NCBI GenBank assembly: GCA_031548875.1
Contig: JAVBQQ010000077.1
Coordinates: 1-12,483 of the forward strand
Direction: 5' to 3'
DNA length: 12,483 nucleotides
DNA from: JAAYCI01 sp031548875
Lineage (GTDB): Bacteria; Bacillota; Clostridia; Oscillospirales; Ruminococcaceae
Shown here: positions 1 to 6,149 of the stretch, one piece after another
How positions within the stretch are numbered: the first letter of the stretch is position 1
How the letters are laid out: every line of letters begins with the position of its first letter
Notes under the pieces: generated by a model
Told to the model about the DNA's origin: nothing
What the model saw: only the letters and a program-made list of their open reading frames with translations
Database searches by the model: none
Program-made: the position numbers and the translations under genes

Positions 1-615
1 GGGGATGTTCACCAACGAAGAGATGCTCTCCACGCCCTGGCGCAGCACGTTGTCCGCAGCAGCAAAGGCGTTGGCCAGCGTGATCTTTTCTGCGCTGATG
101 AGTTTCAGCCGCTCGTTGGGGATGATGATGAGACTGTCCACCCGCTCCAACAGGGCGCGGATGCCCTCATCGGCCTTGATCATCTTCATCTTGCCTTCAA
201 AGGAAAACGGCTTTGTGACGATGCCCACTGTGAGGACACCCATCTCTTTGGCTATATCGGCCACGATGGGCGCCGCACCAGTGCCGGTGCCGCCGCCCAT
301 GCCGGCCGTGATGAACGCCATCTGCGCGCCCTTAAGCGCGGAAGCGATCTCGTCACGGCTCTCTTCAGCGCTGCGCTGGCCGATCTCCGGGTCCCCTCCG
401 GCGCCGCGGCCGCGGGTAAGCTTGGCGCCCAGCTGCACCTTCTGGGTGGACTTGGATGTGAACAGCACCTGCTGGTCGGTGTTCATGGTAATGAACTCCA
501 CGCCCTGCAAGCCATATTCGATCATCCGGTTCACGGCGTTCCCGCCGCCGCCGCCAATGCCCACCACCTTGATATTGGTGACATTCTGCATTTCTTCGTC
601 GAGCACAAATGCCAT
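1..615 (-). CDS. ftsZ: Cell division protein FtsZ, N-terminal 205 codons (3' end outside window)
   Basis: FtsZ is the tubulin-like GTPase that polymerises into the cytoplasmic ring at mid-cell and recruits the septal wall machinery. The frame is read leftward from an ATG at 615 and is still open at base 1, so about half of a usual FtsZ (about 350-400 residues) is present. Visible landmarks are the start MAFVLDEEMQNVTNIKVVG, the nucleotide-binding GIGGGGGNAVNRM stretch at residues 20-31, the NTD at about 45-47, and the tubulin signature GGGTGTGAAP from residue 107. The start is fixed by AGGAGG at 623-628, seven bases upstream. It is the last gene of the run and is separated from ftsQ by a 377-bp spacer, with its own probable promoter at 755-783. 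No ftsA lies upstream, unlike in many bacteria. The identity is certain; what follows it is not visible. Confidence 0.98.
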   Translation of the reverse strand, partial: MAFVLDEEMQNVTNIKVVGIGGGGGNAVNRMIEYGLQGVEFITMNTDQQVLFTSKSTQKVQLGAKLTRGRGAGGDPEIGQRSAEESRDEIASALKGAQMAFITAGMGGGTGTGAAPIVADIAKEMGVLTVGIVTKPFSFEGKMKMIKADEGIRALLERVDSLIIIPNERLKLISAEKITLANAFAAADNVLRQGVESISSLVNIP

Positions 616-754
616 ATCGCTACCTCCTGCCAAACGCGCCCTCAAATTCGTAGCAGAGCCCACAGGCTGCGTTAAATTCCATCATGATCACGCTAATTTT
701 AGAGCCACAAACCATTCTGAACAGCGCCCGAGAGCGCACCCAAGGCATTACTAT

Positions 755-783
755 TTTATACAATAACAGAATAAAGGGTACAA
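755..783 (-). promoter_or_regulatory. Probable housekeeping-sigma promoter for ftsZ
   Basis: On the minus strand TTGTAC (778-783) and TATAAA (755-760) are separated by exactly 17 bases. The -10 box matches the consensus at five of six positions and the -35 box at three, including the TTG. It lies in the AT-rich part of the ftsQ-ftsZ spacer. It would start a transcript near base 748, giving a leader of about 130 bases before the ftsZ ATG at 615. A separate ftsZ promoter is common, because FtsZ is needed in larger amounts than the other cluster products. The call rests on sequence match and position only. Confidence 0.5.
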
Positions 784-826
784 TTCAAGAGGTTTTGTCC
801 TTTGGGCACAAAATATTTGTCTTTTT

Positions 827-949
827 TCACACTTTTAGGCTGCCGCCCACTAAATGTAGTGGTTTGCAAGAGTCTGTCTTCAAATCTTCAAATTGCTCAA
901 AAACGGTGTCTCGGCGTCCCTGCCGCGTTGCTTGCCCTTGCATGGCCAC
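827..949 (-). CDS. Possible small ORF between ftsQ and ftsZ (40 aa, unknown)
   Basis: A GTG at 949, or the in-frame ATG at 943, opens a frame of 40 or 38 residues ending in TGA at 827-829. GGAGGA at 954-959 lies four bases before the GTG and ten before the ATG, so a ribosome site is plausible. The product would start MAMQGQATRQGRRDTVF, be hydrophilic, and contain one cysteine and no membrane segment. It resembles no family I know. Its codons (TTT, CAA, GAA, TTG) are less GC-rich than those of the neighbours, and one arm of the 869-994 inverted repeat lies inside it. Both points suggest it may be chance. It would be transcribed as a tail of the ftsQ message. Confidence 0.2.
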   Translation of the reverse strand: MAMQGQATRQGRRDTVFEQFEDLKTDSCKPLHLVGGSLKV

Positions 950-994
950 TAAATCCTCCACTTTTGATCCATTCGCCAATTGAAGACAGGCTCT
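869..994. repeat. 15-bp inverted repeat with 96-bp interior, overlapping ftsQ stop
   Basis: AGAGTCTGTCTTCAA at 869-883 is the reverse complement of TTGAAGACAGGCTCT at 980-994 except for one position (14 of 15). The right arm overlaps the ftsQ stop codon (993-995). The left arm runs into a tandem pair of the 8-mer TCTTCAAA (877-884 and 885-892), so the right arm could also pair, less fully, with the second copy. No target-site duplication is visible outside the arms, so a small mobile element is not shown. A long-range RNA stem closing off the 3' end of the ftsQ message is the other reading. Confidence 0.5.
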
Positions 995-2333
995 ACCCCG
1001 GAGACAGCCACACGCGGTCGATGTCAGGATAGATGCTCATGTCCAGGACACCCTTGTCGCTGCTGGCGATCTGCCCACGCTCCGGGTCTGTGAACAACAC
1101 CACCACGAACGCCAGCTTCTCGGCAAGGTCGCCCTTGCCGCCCAGCTTGACCGTGATGCGGTCCTGCCAGCAAAAGCGCAGGTCCAGCGGGTCCCCCACA
1201 TCCACCCAGGTCACGTCCTCCAGGCCGCTTTCGTCCAGCGCGGTCAGCAGGGTCTCCAGCAATGCCATGCGCTCCTGCGTGGTTGCTTCGGCCGTTGGCG
1301 CGGCGGTGCCCCCGCTCCCGCTGCTTGCGTTTGCGGAACCGTCCGCCGATGCGCCGCCGTCCGCCGGGGCAGAGAGGATAAACCCGGGCTGCAGGGTGGC
1401 GTCCTCCAGGCCACGTATCTCCACAAGGTCGGCGGGGGCCTTTTCCCTCACGGCCAGCACCTTACGCGCGTCGTTCAGCAGGGCATGGCCATCGTCCACG
1501 GCCATGCTGTATTTTTCGGCGGCCGCCTGCACTTGGAACACCACCGTGCCCGGCAGCCGCCTGCGGATGGTCACCCGCTCGATGTAGGGCAGCATCTGCT
1601 GGATCCGCTCCGCCTCGCCGTCTGCCGAAAAACCGAACATGTTGTCCCCCTCGCGCGGGCCAAAGGCGGCCACGATCTCCTCCTTTGCGTACGGGCTGTC
1701 GCCCGACACGGAAAATCCGTCGATCTTGAACAGCACCCCAAAACACAGCCACACGCCCGCGGCAATGAGCACCACGATGCCCACTGCGCCCGCGATGCGC
1801 CTGTTGCGTCTGCGGCGCATGGGGTTCACCGGGTGCTGCGCACGCTTTTCGCGCTGTTTTTGCTTTCGGTCGGGCCGGGGGGCATCCTCCTGCCCATCGC
1901 CGGGGGCGTTTGTTTCCCGCCCCCCCGCCGGCCCGTGGCTTCTTTCGGGTGGGCGTTTTTCGGCACTTCGGGCGTATCCGGCTCTCCTCTTTCGGTCAAA
2001 ACGGGCTTCCCTTTTCCCGCCGGACGCCGTTTCTTCGTCCGCTCTTTGCGCTTCCCTCTCACGGGCGGCGGCTTCACGCTCAAGCTCATAATCCGCCTTG
2101 TCCTGCTCGTAGCCGGGCAGGTTGGGCGGGCGGCGGCGGGGCAGTGTGTCGAACGCATCCTGCCCTGGCACCCGGGGCACCCGTCGTTCCGGCTGCGGGC
2201 GCGTGGCAGGTGCATCAGCCGTCTGCTGCGGGCGGACGCCGGACGATGCCGGTTTCTTGCTCTTGTCCGTCTTGGCCGGCGGCGGCCAGCCGTGGGCAAA
2301 GGGCGGGCGGCCTGTGTTCTTTTTTTTGCTCAT
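993..2333 (-). CDS. ftsQ: Cell division protein FtsQ/DivIB with long charged N-terminus
   Basis: FtsQ/DivIB is a bitopic membrane protein that links FtsL and its partner to the septal synthase. The 446-residue product has three parts. Residues 1-179 are a long cytoplasmic tail rich in Arg, Lys, Glu and Pro. Residues about 180-202 form one membrane helix (IAGAVGIVVLIAAGVWLCFG). The outside part starts with a POTRA domain (about 203-272, with KIDGFSVSGDSPYAKEEI and the RRRLPGTVVFQV strand) and continues as the FtsQ/DivIB beta domain to the C-terminus. An Ala/Ser/Gly-rich insert sits at about 324-352. GGAGGAG at 2341-2347, seven bases upstream, fixes the start. The family averages about 260-290 residues, so the length comes mainly from the N-terminal tail. 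It lies 91 bases after murG. The family call is secure; DivIB is the name used in Firmicutes. Confidence 0.93.
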   Translation of the reverse strand: MSKKKNTGRPPFAHGWPPPAKTDKSKKPASSGVRPQQTADAPATRPQPERRVPRVPGQDAFDTLPRRRPPNLPGYEQDKADYELEREAAAREREAQRADEETASGGKREARFDRKRRAGYARSAEKRPPERSHGPAGGRETNAPGDGQEDAPRPDRKQKQREKRAQHPVNPMRRRRNRRIAGAVGIVVLIAAGVWLCFGVLFKIDGFSVSGDSPYAKEEIVAAFGPREGDNMFGFSADGEAERIQQMLPYIERVTIRRRLPGTVVFQVQAAAEKYSMAVDDGHALLNDARKVLAVREKAPADLVEIRGLEDATLQPGFILSAPADGGASADGSANASSGSGGTAAPTAEATTQERMALLETLLTALDESGLEDVTWVDVGDPLDLRFCWQDRITVKLGGKGDLAEKLAFVVVLFTDPERGQIASSDKGVLDMSIYPDIDRVWLSPG

Positions 2334-2380
2334 CGCCCATCTCCTCCGCTGCCTGCCCGCCGTCTGCGGTGTACTGCTTT

Positions 2381-2403
2381 GCTACCGTCATATAAACAGT
2401 AGC
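2381..2403 (-). other. Small hairpin in the murG-ftsQ gap
   Basis: In the minus-strand transcript GCTACTG and CGGTAGC can form a seven-pair stem with one G-U pair and a nine-base AT-rich loop. It lies between the murG stop (2425) and the ftsQ ribosome site (2341-2347). It is not followed by a U-run, so it is not an intrinsic terminator. It could be a transcript-stabilising or spacing structure, or chance. Confidence 0.3.
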
Positions 2404-2424
2404 GCCGCCACTCTTATCGCCCGC

Positions 2425-3549
2425 CTATTGCTTTCCCGGGGGCAACAGCGCCTGCAGCCCGTCCAGTATCTCCTCCACCGCGTGGGGGTGGGCAAGGCTG
2501 CGCGCGGCCGCGCCCATGGCATCCAGCCGGCCCGGTTCCTGCGTCAGTTCGTTCACTGTGGAGATGAGCAGCGGGCCGCTGAGCTCTTTCTCTTCGACGA
2601 CCACCGCCGCGCCGGCTTTCGCCAGCGCCATGGCGTTGTGGTACTGGTGGTTCTCGGCCACATTGGGCGAGGGAACGAGTATCGACGCCCGCCCCGCGGC
2701 GGCCAGCTCTGCCAGCGTGAGCGCCCCCGCCCGGCAGATGACGAGGTCGGCCGCGGCCAGCAGCTGGGGCATGTCGTCGATATACTCCCGGACGCGGAAG
2801 TTTTCCTGCCCTGCAATGCCCACCTGCTGCGCAAGACGGGCAAAGTTGTCCTTCTCGATGGCGCCGGTGGCGTGGATGTGCACAAAATCCCGTTCTTTCA
2901 GGTGCCAGGCCGCCAGTTCGGCCACCACCTGGTTCACCCGCATGGCGCCCAGGCTGCCGCCGTAGCTCACCAGTACGCAGCGGTCGCCCGCGCCCAGCGC
3001 CTTCCGCTGGACGGCGCGGTCCTGTTCATAAAACGCGGCACGCACGGGGTTTCCAACAACCACGGTTTTATCCGGTTGGCCAAGGCGGCTCGCCGCCTCT
3101 TCGCTGGGGGCAAAGATGCGCCCCACAAGCGGGGCCAACAGCTTATTCGTCACGCCTGGCCATGCGTTCTGCTCGTGGATGGCCGTTGGAACGCCGCGTT
3201 TGGCCGCCGTGCGCACCACCGGGCCGCTCACATAGCCGCCCGCGCCGATGACGAGGTCTGGCTTCACCTCGTCCAGCATATGTCTTGCCGCGGCGCCCGA
3301 GCGCGCCAGATACCACAACGCGGCCAGGTTGCGCATGATATTCCGGGGCGCAAAACTGCGCTGGATGCCCCGCACCTCGATGGGGTGGAAGGGATAACCG
3401 GCCTTCTGCACCAGGCCGTATTCCATACCGGCTTTCCGGCCCGCATAATGAATTTCGGCGCCGGGCCAGCGCCCGGCAATGCCGTCCGCGATAGCCAGCG
3501 CCGGGTTGATATGGCCAGCCGTACCGCCGGCCGCGATCAGCACGCGCAT
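2425..3549 (-). CDS. murG: UDP-GlcNAc:lipid I GlcNAc transferase MurG
   Basis: MurG adds GlcNAc to lipid I at the inner face of the membrane to give lipid II, the last cytoplasmic precursor step. The 374-residue product fits the family length (about 355-375). Motifs seen are the N-terminal glycine loop GGTAGHINPA (8-17), GAGGYVSGP (102-110), HEQNAWPGVTNK (125-136), the second glycine loop GGSLGA (197-202), and the UDP-GlcNAc-binding segment CRAGALTLAELAAAG (272-286) followed by NHQYHNA. The first loop has Ala where GGTGGH is usual. The frame is open further upstream into ftsW, but the ATG at 3549 begins the typical MRVLIAAGGT and has GAGAGGA about eight bases before it, so that start is chosen. 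It lies 88 bases after ftsW. murC, often next to murG, is not here. Confidence 0.97.
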   Translation of the reverse strand: MRVLIAAGGTAGHINPALAIADGIAGRWPGAEIHYAGRKAGMEYGLVQKAGYPFHPIEVRGIQRSFAPRNIMRNLAALWYLARSGAAARHMLDEVKPDLVIGAGGYVSGPVVRTAAKRGVPTAIHEQNAWPGVTNKLLAPLVGRIFAPSEEAASRLGQPDKTVVVGNPVRAAFYEQDRAVQRKALGAGDRCVLVSYGGSLGAMRVNQVVAELAAWHLKERDFVHIHATGAIEKDNFARLAQQVGIAGQENFRVREYIDDMPQLLAAADLVICRAGALTLAELAAAGRASILVPSPNVAENHQYHNAMALAKAGAAVVVEEKELSGPLLISTVNELTQEPGRLDAMGAAARSLAHPHAVEEILDGLQALLPPGKQ

Positions 3550-3637
3550 AGAAGCCGTCCTCTCTGTTGATGGATGGGCGGGAGCCTGGGGTCCTTCCGG
3601 GCTGCCGACAAGATCGCCCCTTGAAAACCCATTGCGT

Positions 3638-4933
3638 TCACCCGCTGTCCGCCACGGCCATCTCTTCTTCGGGCTGACCAACCGCGCTCTCGCTTTCGGG
3701 CTTGGGCAGCGCCAGTGTGGCGCGCCCCTGGCGGGAGACGGACAACATGACCCCCACCTGCGCCATCAGCATGACCAGCGACGAGCCGCCGGCCGAAAAG
3801 AAGGGCAGACTGATGCCGGTGGAAGGAATGGCGTTCGTGTTCACGCCGATGTGCAGAAAAGCCTGCAGGGCTATCTGCGCCGAGATGCCCACCACCAGCA
3901 TGGAGCCGAATTTGTCCTTCGCGCGCAGGGCCACCATCAGCCCGCGCACCAGCAGCGCCAAAAACAGCAGGATGAGCGCGATGGCGCCCACAAAGCCCAG
4001 TTCTTCGCACAGGACGGCAAAGATATAGTCGTTGTACATCTCGGGCAGGTAGAGGTATTTTTGCACACTGCCACCGATGCCGGTGCCCGTGGGCCCGCCC
4101 GACCCGACGGCGATGAGGCTCTGGATGGTCTGGTAGCCGTCTTCCGGGTCGGCGCCGAAGGGGTCGCGCCAGGTGGCAACACGCTCGCCGGCGTAGGAGA
4201 CGAGGTCCGGGAACTGGGTGAGCGTGAAAACCAGCGCCACCACGATGAGCACGACCGCAATAACGAACCATTTGATCGACGTGCCCCCTGCAAACATCAT
4301 GGAAACGCCGATGCCCAGCACCAGGATGGTGCAGGAGAGGTGCGGCTGCTGGATGAGCAGCGCCGAAATCACACCCAGCAGCACCACAAAGGGGAAAAAG
4401 CCGTATTGGAAGCTCTTGATGCGGCTCTGGTTCGCGGCGATGAGGGCGCCAAACAGCAGGATGACGGCGAACTTGGCAAGCTCGCTGGGCTGAAAGCTCT
4501 GGGTGTGGCTGCCATTCAGCCAGATCCACCGGTGAGCGCCATAGCGCCCCGGCGCCATGAAGAACACCACCACCAGCAGCACCAGCGTCAGGATCATCAG
4601 CGGCCAGGCGAATTTTCGCAGGATGTGGTAGTCCAGAAATGTCATCACAACCATGGCAACAATGCCCACCGCCGCGTATTTCAGCTGCGGGATGATGAAG
4701 GCAAGGCTGTCACCGTAGCGGATGTAGCCGGTGGGATAGGACGCCGAAAACAGCATCACCAGCCCAAACAGCAGCAGCAGAATGACGATGGTAAGCAACG
4801 GGATATCCACCCGGCCAAACGAAAGCCGCGTCTTCTTTTTGGCCTTCGCGCCTTTCACGGCACCCGCGTCCTCCTGGGAGACCGCGAAGCGCGACTTTTG
4901 GGGCGCGTTCGTGCGGGGGTTTGCCAGTGCCAT
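3638..4933 (-). CDS. ftsW: Septal peptidoglycan glycosyltransferase FtsW (SEDS family)
   Basis: FtsW polymerises lipid II into glycan strands at the septum, paired with the class B PBP encoded upstream. The 431-residue product is mostly membrane helices, with a basic cytoplasmic tail at 1-41 and an acidic C-terminal tail. SEDS landmarks are FQPSELAKF (147-155), WRDPFGAD (255-262), the GSGGPTGTGIGGS loop (277-289), LPEMYNDYIFAVLCEELG (296-313) with the presumed catalytic Asp302, GVNTNAIPSTGISLPF (363-378) and AGGSS (381-385). These fit FtsW rather than RodA, as does the position between mraY and murG. AAAGGAGG at 4939-4946, five bases upstream, fixes the ATG. It starts only 39 bases after the mraY stop; murD, which usually lies between mraY and ftsW, is absent. 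Confidence 0.96.
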   Translation of the reverse strand: MALANPRTNAPQKSRFAVSQEDAGAVKGAKAKKKTRLSFGRVDIPLLTIVILLLLFGLVMLFSASYPTGYIRYGDSLAFIIPQLKYAAVGIVAMVVMTFLDYHILRKFAWPLMILTLVLLVVVFFMAPGRYGAHRWIWLNGSHTQSFQPSELAKFAVILLFGALIAANQSRIKSFQYGFFPFVVLLGVISALLIQQPHLSCTILVLGIGVSMMFAGGTSIKWFVIAVVLIVVALVFTLTQFPDLVSYAGERVATWRDPFGADPEDGYQTIQSLIAVGSGGPTGTGIGGSVQKYLYLPEMYNDYIFAVLCEELGFVGAIALILLFLALLVRGLMVALRAKDKFGSMLVVGISAQIALQAFLHIGVNTNAIPSTGISLPFFSAGGSSLVMLMAQVGVMLSVSRQGRATLALPKPESESAVGQPEEEMAVADSG

Positions 4934-4972
4934 TGCGGCCTCCTTTCGGCAGGTGGTAATTTTTGTCCGTTT

Positions 4973-5980
4973 TCAGCCCAGCAGGTAGGCGTAGATGTAG
5001 GCCAGCGCCACGCAGAACAGCGTGCAGATGCTGAAGATCACGTCTATCTTCACTTCGCTCCAGCCGGACATCTCGAAGTGGTGGTGGATGGGGCTCATCT
5101 TGAACAGGCGCTTGCCCTTCGTTGCCTTGAAGTAGCACACCTGGATGATGACGCTGAACGCTTCCACAATGTACACGAGACTGAGGATGATGAGGATGTC
5201 TGGCCGGCCCATGCAATAGCCCACGGCCACCACCGCCCCGCCCAGGAACATGCTGCCCGTATCACCCATGAATACCTTGGCGGGGTGGAAGTTCCAGATG
5301 AGGAAGCCCACCAGCGCACCCGCCAGCGCGGCGGCCCAGATGGATAGCTGGTACTTGTCGAACAGGGTGAGCAGGATAAAATACCCGCACATCACCCACA
5401 GGGTAACTAGACTTGCCAGCCCGTCGATGCCATCGGTGAGGTTGACGGCGTTCACCACGCCCACGATAAGGATGAGGCTAATGGGGTAGAATAGGATGCC
5501 GAAATCGACCGGTTGCGAAACGAATGGCAGCTGTACCACGGTGGTGAGCCGCCCCATGAGGTGCAGCGTGACCAAAAAGCAGACGGCGATGATGACCTGC
5601 ATAAATATCTTCTGCCAGGCGCGCAGCCCAAGGTTCTGTTTGCGCACCACCTTGAGGAAATCGTCCACAAAGCCCACGGCGGCAAAGGCCAGCGAGGCGA
5701 AGATGCCCAACAGCATAAGCCCTCCGGCGGCGGGGTCGAAGTCGCTGGCCACGCCGGCCAGCATGGGCCAGGCCACGGCCACGCCGGCAATGGAGCCGAT
5801 GATGAACAGGATGCCGCCCATGGTGGGGGTGCCCTGTTTGCCCATGTGCCAGCTGGGGCCTATCTCGTTGATGCTCTGCCCAAACTTGAGCCTGCGCAAC
5901 AGGGGGACCAGAAAGATGCCCACCACGCCCGTTACCACAAGGCCCACCACGGCGGCCACCACCACTGCATATCGTGCCAT
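4973..5980 (-). CDS. mraY: Phospho-MurNAc-pentapeptide transferase MraY
   Basis: MraY moves phospho-MurNAc-pentapeptide from UDP to undecaprenyl phosphate, making lipid I in the cytoplasmic membrane. The 335-residue product has about ten hydrophobic helices. Active-site motifs are all present: KQGTPTMGG (48-56), FVDDFLK with Asp106 and Asp107, NLTDGIDGLA with Asp183, VFMGDTGSMFLGG with Asp240, and the histidine motif MSPIHHHFEMSGWSE (His299-301). The ATG at 5980 is chosen because GAGGAG at 5989-5994 lies eight bases upstream; an in-frame GTG three codons earlier would overlap that ribosome site. It is the first gene after a 169-bp gap holding a likely internal promoter, so it may lead a subunit of ftsW, murG and ftsQ. 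Confidence 0.98.
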   Translation of the reverse strand: MARYAVVVAAVVGLVVTGVVGIFLVPLLRRLKFGQSINEIGPSWHMGKQGTPTMGGILFIIGSIAGVAVAWPMLAGVASDFDPAAGGLMLLGIFASLAFAAVGFVDDFLKVVRKQNLGLRAWQKIFMQVIIAVCFLVTLHLMGRLTTVVQLPFVSQPVDFGILFYPISLILIVGVVNAVNLTDGIDGLASLVTLWVMCGYFILLTLFDKYQLSIWAAALAGALVGFLIWNFHPAKVFMGDTGSMFLGGAVVAVGYCMGRPDILIILSLVYIVEAFSVIIQVCYFKATKGKRLFKMSPIHHHFEMSGWSEVKIDVIFSICTLFCVALAYIYAYLLG

Positions 5981-6069
5981 TCGTTCCACTCCTCAATTGG
6001 CGGCGTACGCTTTCGGGCAGGCCGCAGGGTCATCCCCGCTTTTCGGCTTTCGTTCGCCTGTTTCGTGCC

Positions 6070-6092
6070 GGGGCGGGGCACAAATACGCCCC
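6070..6092 (-). other. GC-rich stem in the mraY leader
   Basis: In the minus-strand transcript GGGGC (6088-6092) can pair with GCCCC at 6075-6079 (loop of eight) or, extended to GGGGCG (6087-6092), with CGCCCC at 6070-6075. The two pairings exclude each other. The stem begins within about four bases of the transcript start expected from the -10 box at 6103-6108. It may protect the 5' end or be chance in a GC-rich region. Confidence 0.35.
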
Positions 6093-6102
6093 ATAAAACT
6101 TT

Positions 6103-6111
6103 ATTATATCA
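6103..6111 (-). promoter_or_regulatory. Extended -10 promoter upstream of mraY
   Basis: The minus strand reads TGATATAAT, a perfect extended -10 element (TG, one base, TATAAT), in an AT-rich patch just after the murF stop. The -35 position (6126-6131, ACGCAT) is poor, as expected when an extended -10 is used. The predicted start near 6096 gives a leader of about 115 bases to mraY at 5980. It would let mraY, ftsW, murG and ftsQ be transcribed separately from the upstream genes. Confidence 0.55.
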
Positions 6112-6143
6112 CATTATGTGTTCAAATGCGTGCATACGCATTT
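6110..6143. promoter_or_regulatory. Two palindromes over the spacer and -35 region of the mraY promoter
   Basis: CACATTATGTG (6110-6120) is a perfect 5-1-5 palindrome touching the extended -10 element. AAATGCGT-GCAT-ACGCATTT (6124-6143) is a perfect 8-bp inverted repeat with a four-base centre that covers the -35 position. Their placement is that of operator sites. The larger one lies six bases after the murF stop codon and could also be an RNA hairpin, but no U-run follows it on the minus strand, so it is not a standard terminator. No regulator is encoded in the window. Confidence 0.4.
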
Positions 6144-6149
6144 CGGCTG

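Larger units (their letters stand above)
616..992. other. Long AT-richer spacer between ftsQ and ftsZ
   Basis: This is the only gap over 300 bases in the window and is visibly richer in A and T than the flanking genes. Reading on the minus strand from the ftsQ stop it holds a 15-bp inverted repeat, a possible small ORF (949-827), a 9-bp direct repeat (946-954 and 847-855, ATTTAGTGG on the minus strand), a short hairpin at 847-862, a promoter-like pair at 783-755 and then about 130 bases of leader before ftsZ. No tRNA, known riboswitch or convincing intrinsic terminator was recognised. ftsA, which often occupies this position, is absent and no remnant of it is visible. Confidence 0.7.

Noticed and set aside
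5..766. Plus-strand open frame of 253 codons over ftsZ
   Set aside because: Antisense to the FtsZ GTPase domain; its C-terminal part is just the spacer.
783..806. Possible sigma-H promoter (AGGA ... GAAT) for ftsZ
   Set aside because: The two boxes are only 11 bases apart, well short of the roughly 17-18 bases between AGGA and GAAT in known sigma-H promoters, and flanking positions do not fit.
793..827. Terminator-like hairpin followed by a T-run on the plus strand
   Set aside because: No plus-strand gene ends here; the stem is AT-rich with a bulge, and on the minus strand no U-run follows it.
821..827. A-AAA-AAG frameshift-like heptamer
   Set aside because: It lies after the in-frame TGA of the small ORF, so no ribosome would slip there; no coding frame continues.
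897..925. Weak stem followed by TTTTT on the minus strand after ftsQ
   Set aside because: The only stem nearby is four base pairs and is separated from the T-run by eight bases, too weak for an intrinsic terminator.
869..994. Small mobile element (MITE) bounded by the inverted repeat
   Set aside because: Terminal repeats are present but no flanking duplication is visible and copy number cannot be judged from one window; kept only as a repeat.
2122..3570. Plus-strand open frame of 482 codons antisense to ftsQ and murG
   Set aside because: Shadow of murG and the FtsQ N-terminal tail; no ribosome site and no motifs.
3550..3681. Longer MurG starting at 3681
   Set aside because: It would overlap ftsW, add a 44-residue segment unlike MurG, and ignore the good ribosome site before the ATG at 3549.
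3479..5347. Plus-strand open frame of 622 codons antisense to murG, ftsW and mraY
   Set aside because: Runs across three real genes and their gaps without regard to boundaries; His/Gln-rich shadow composition.
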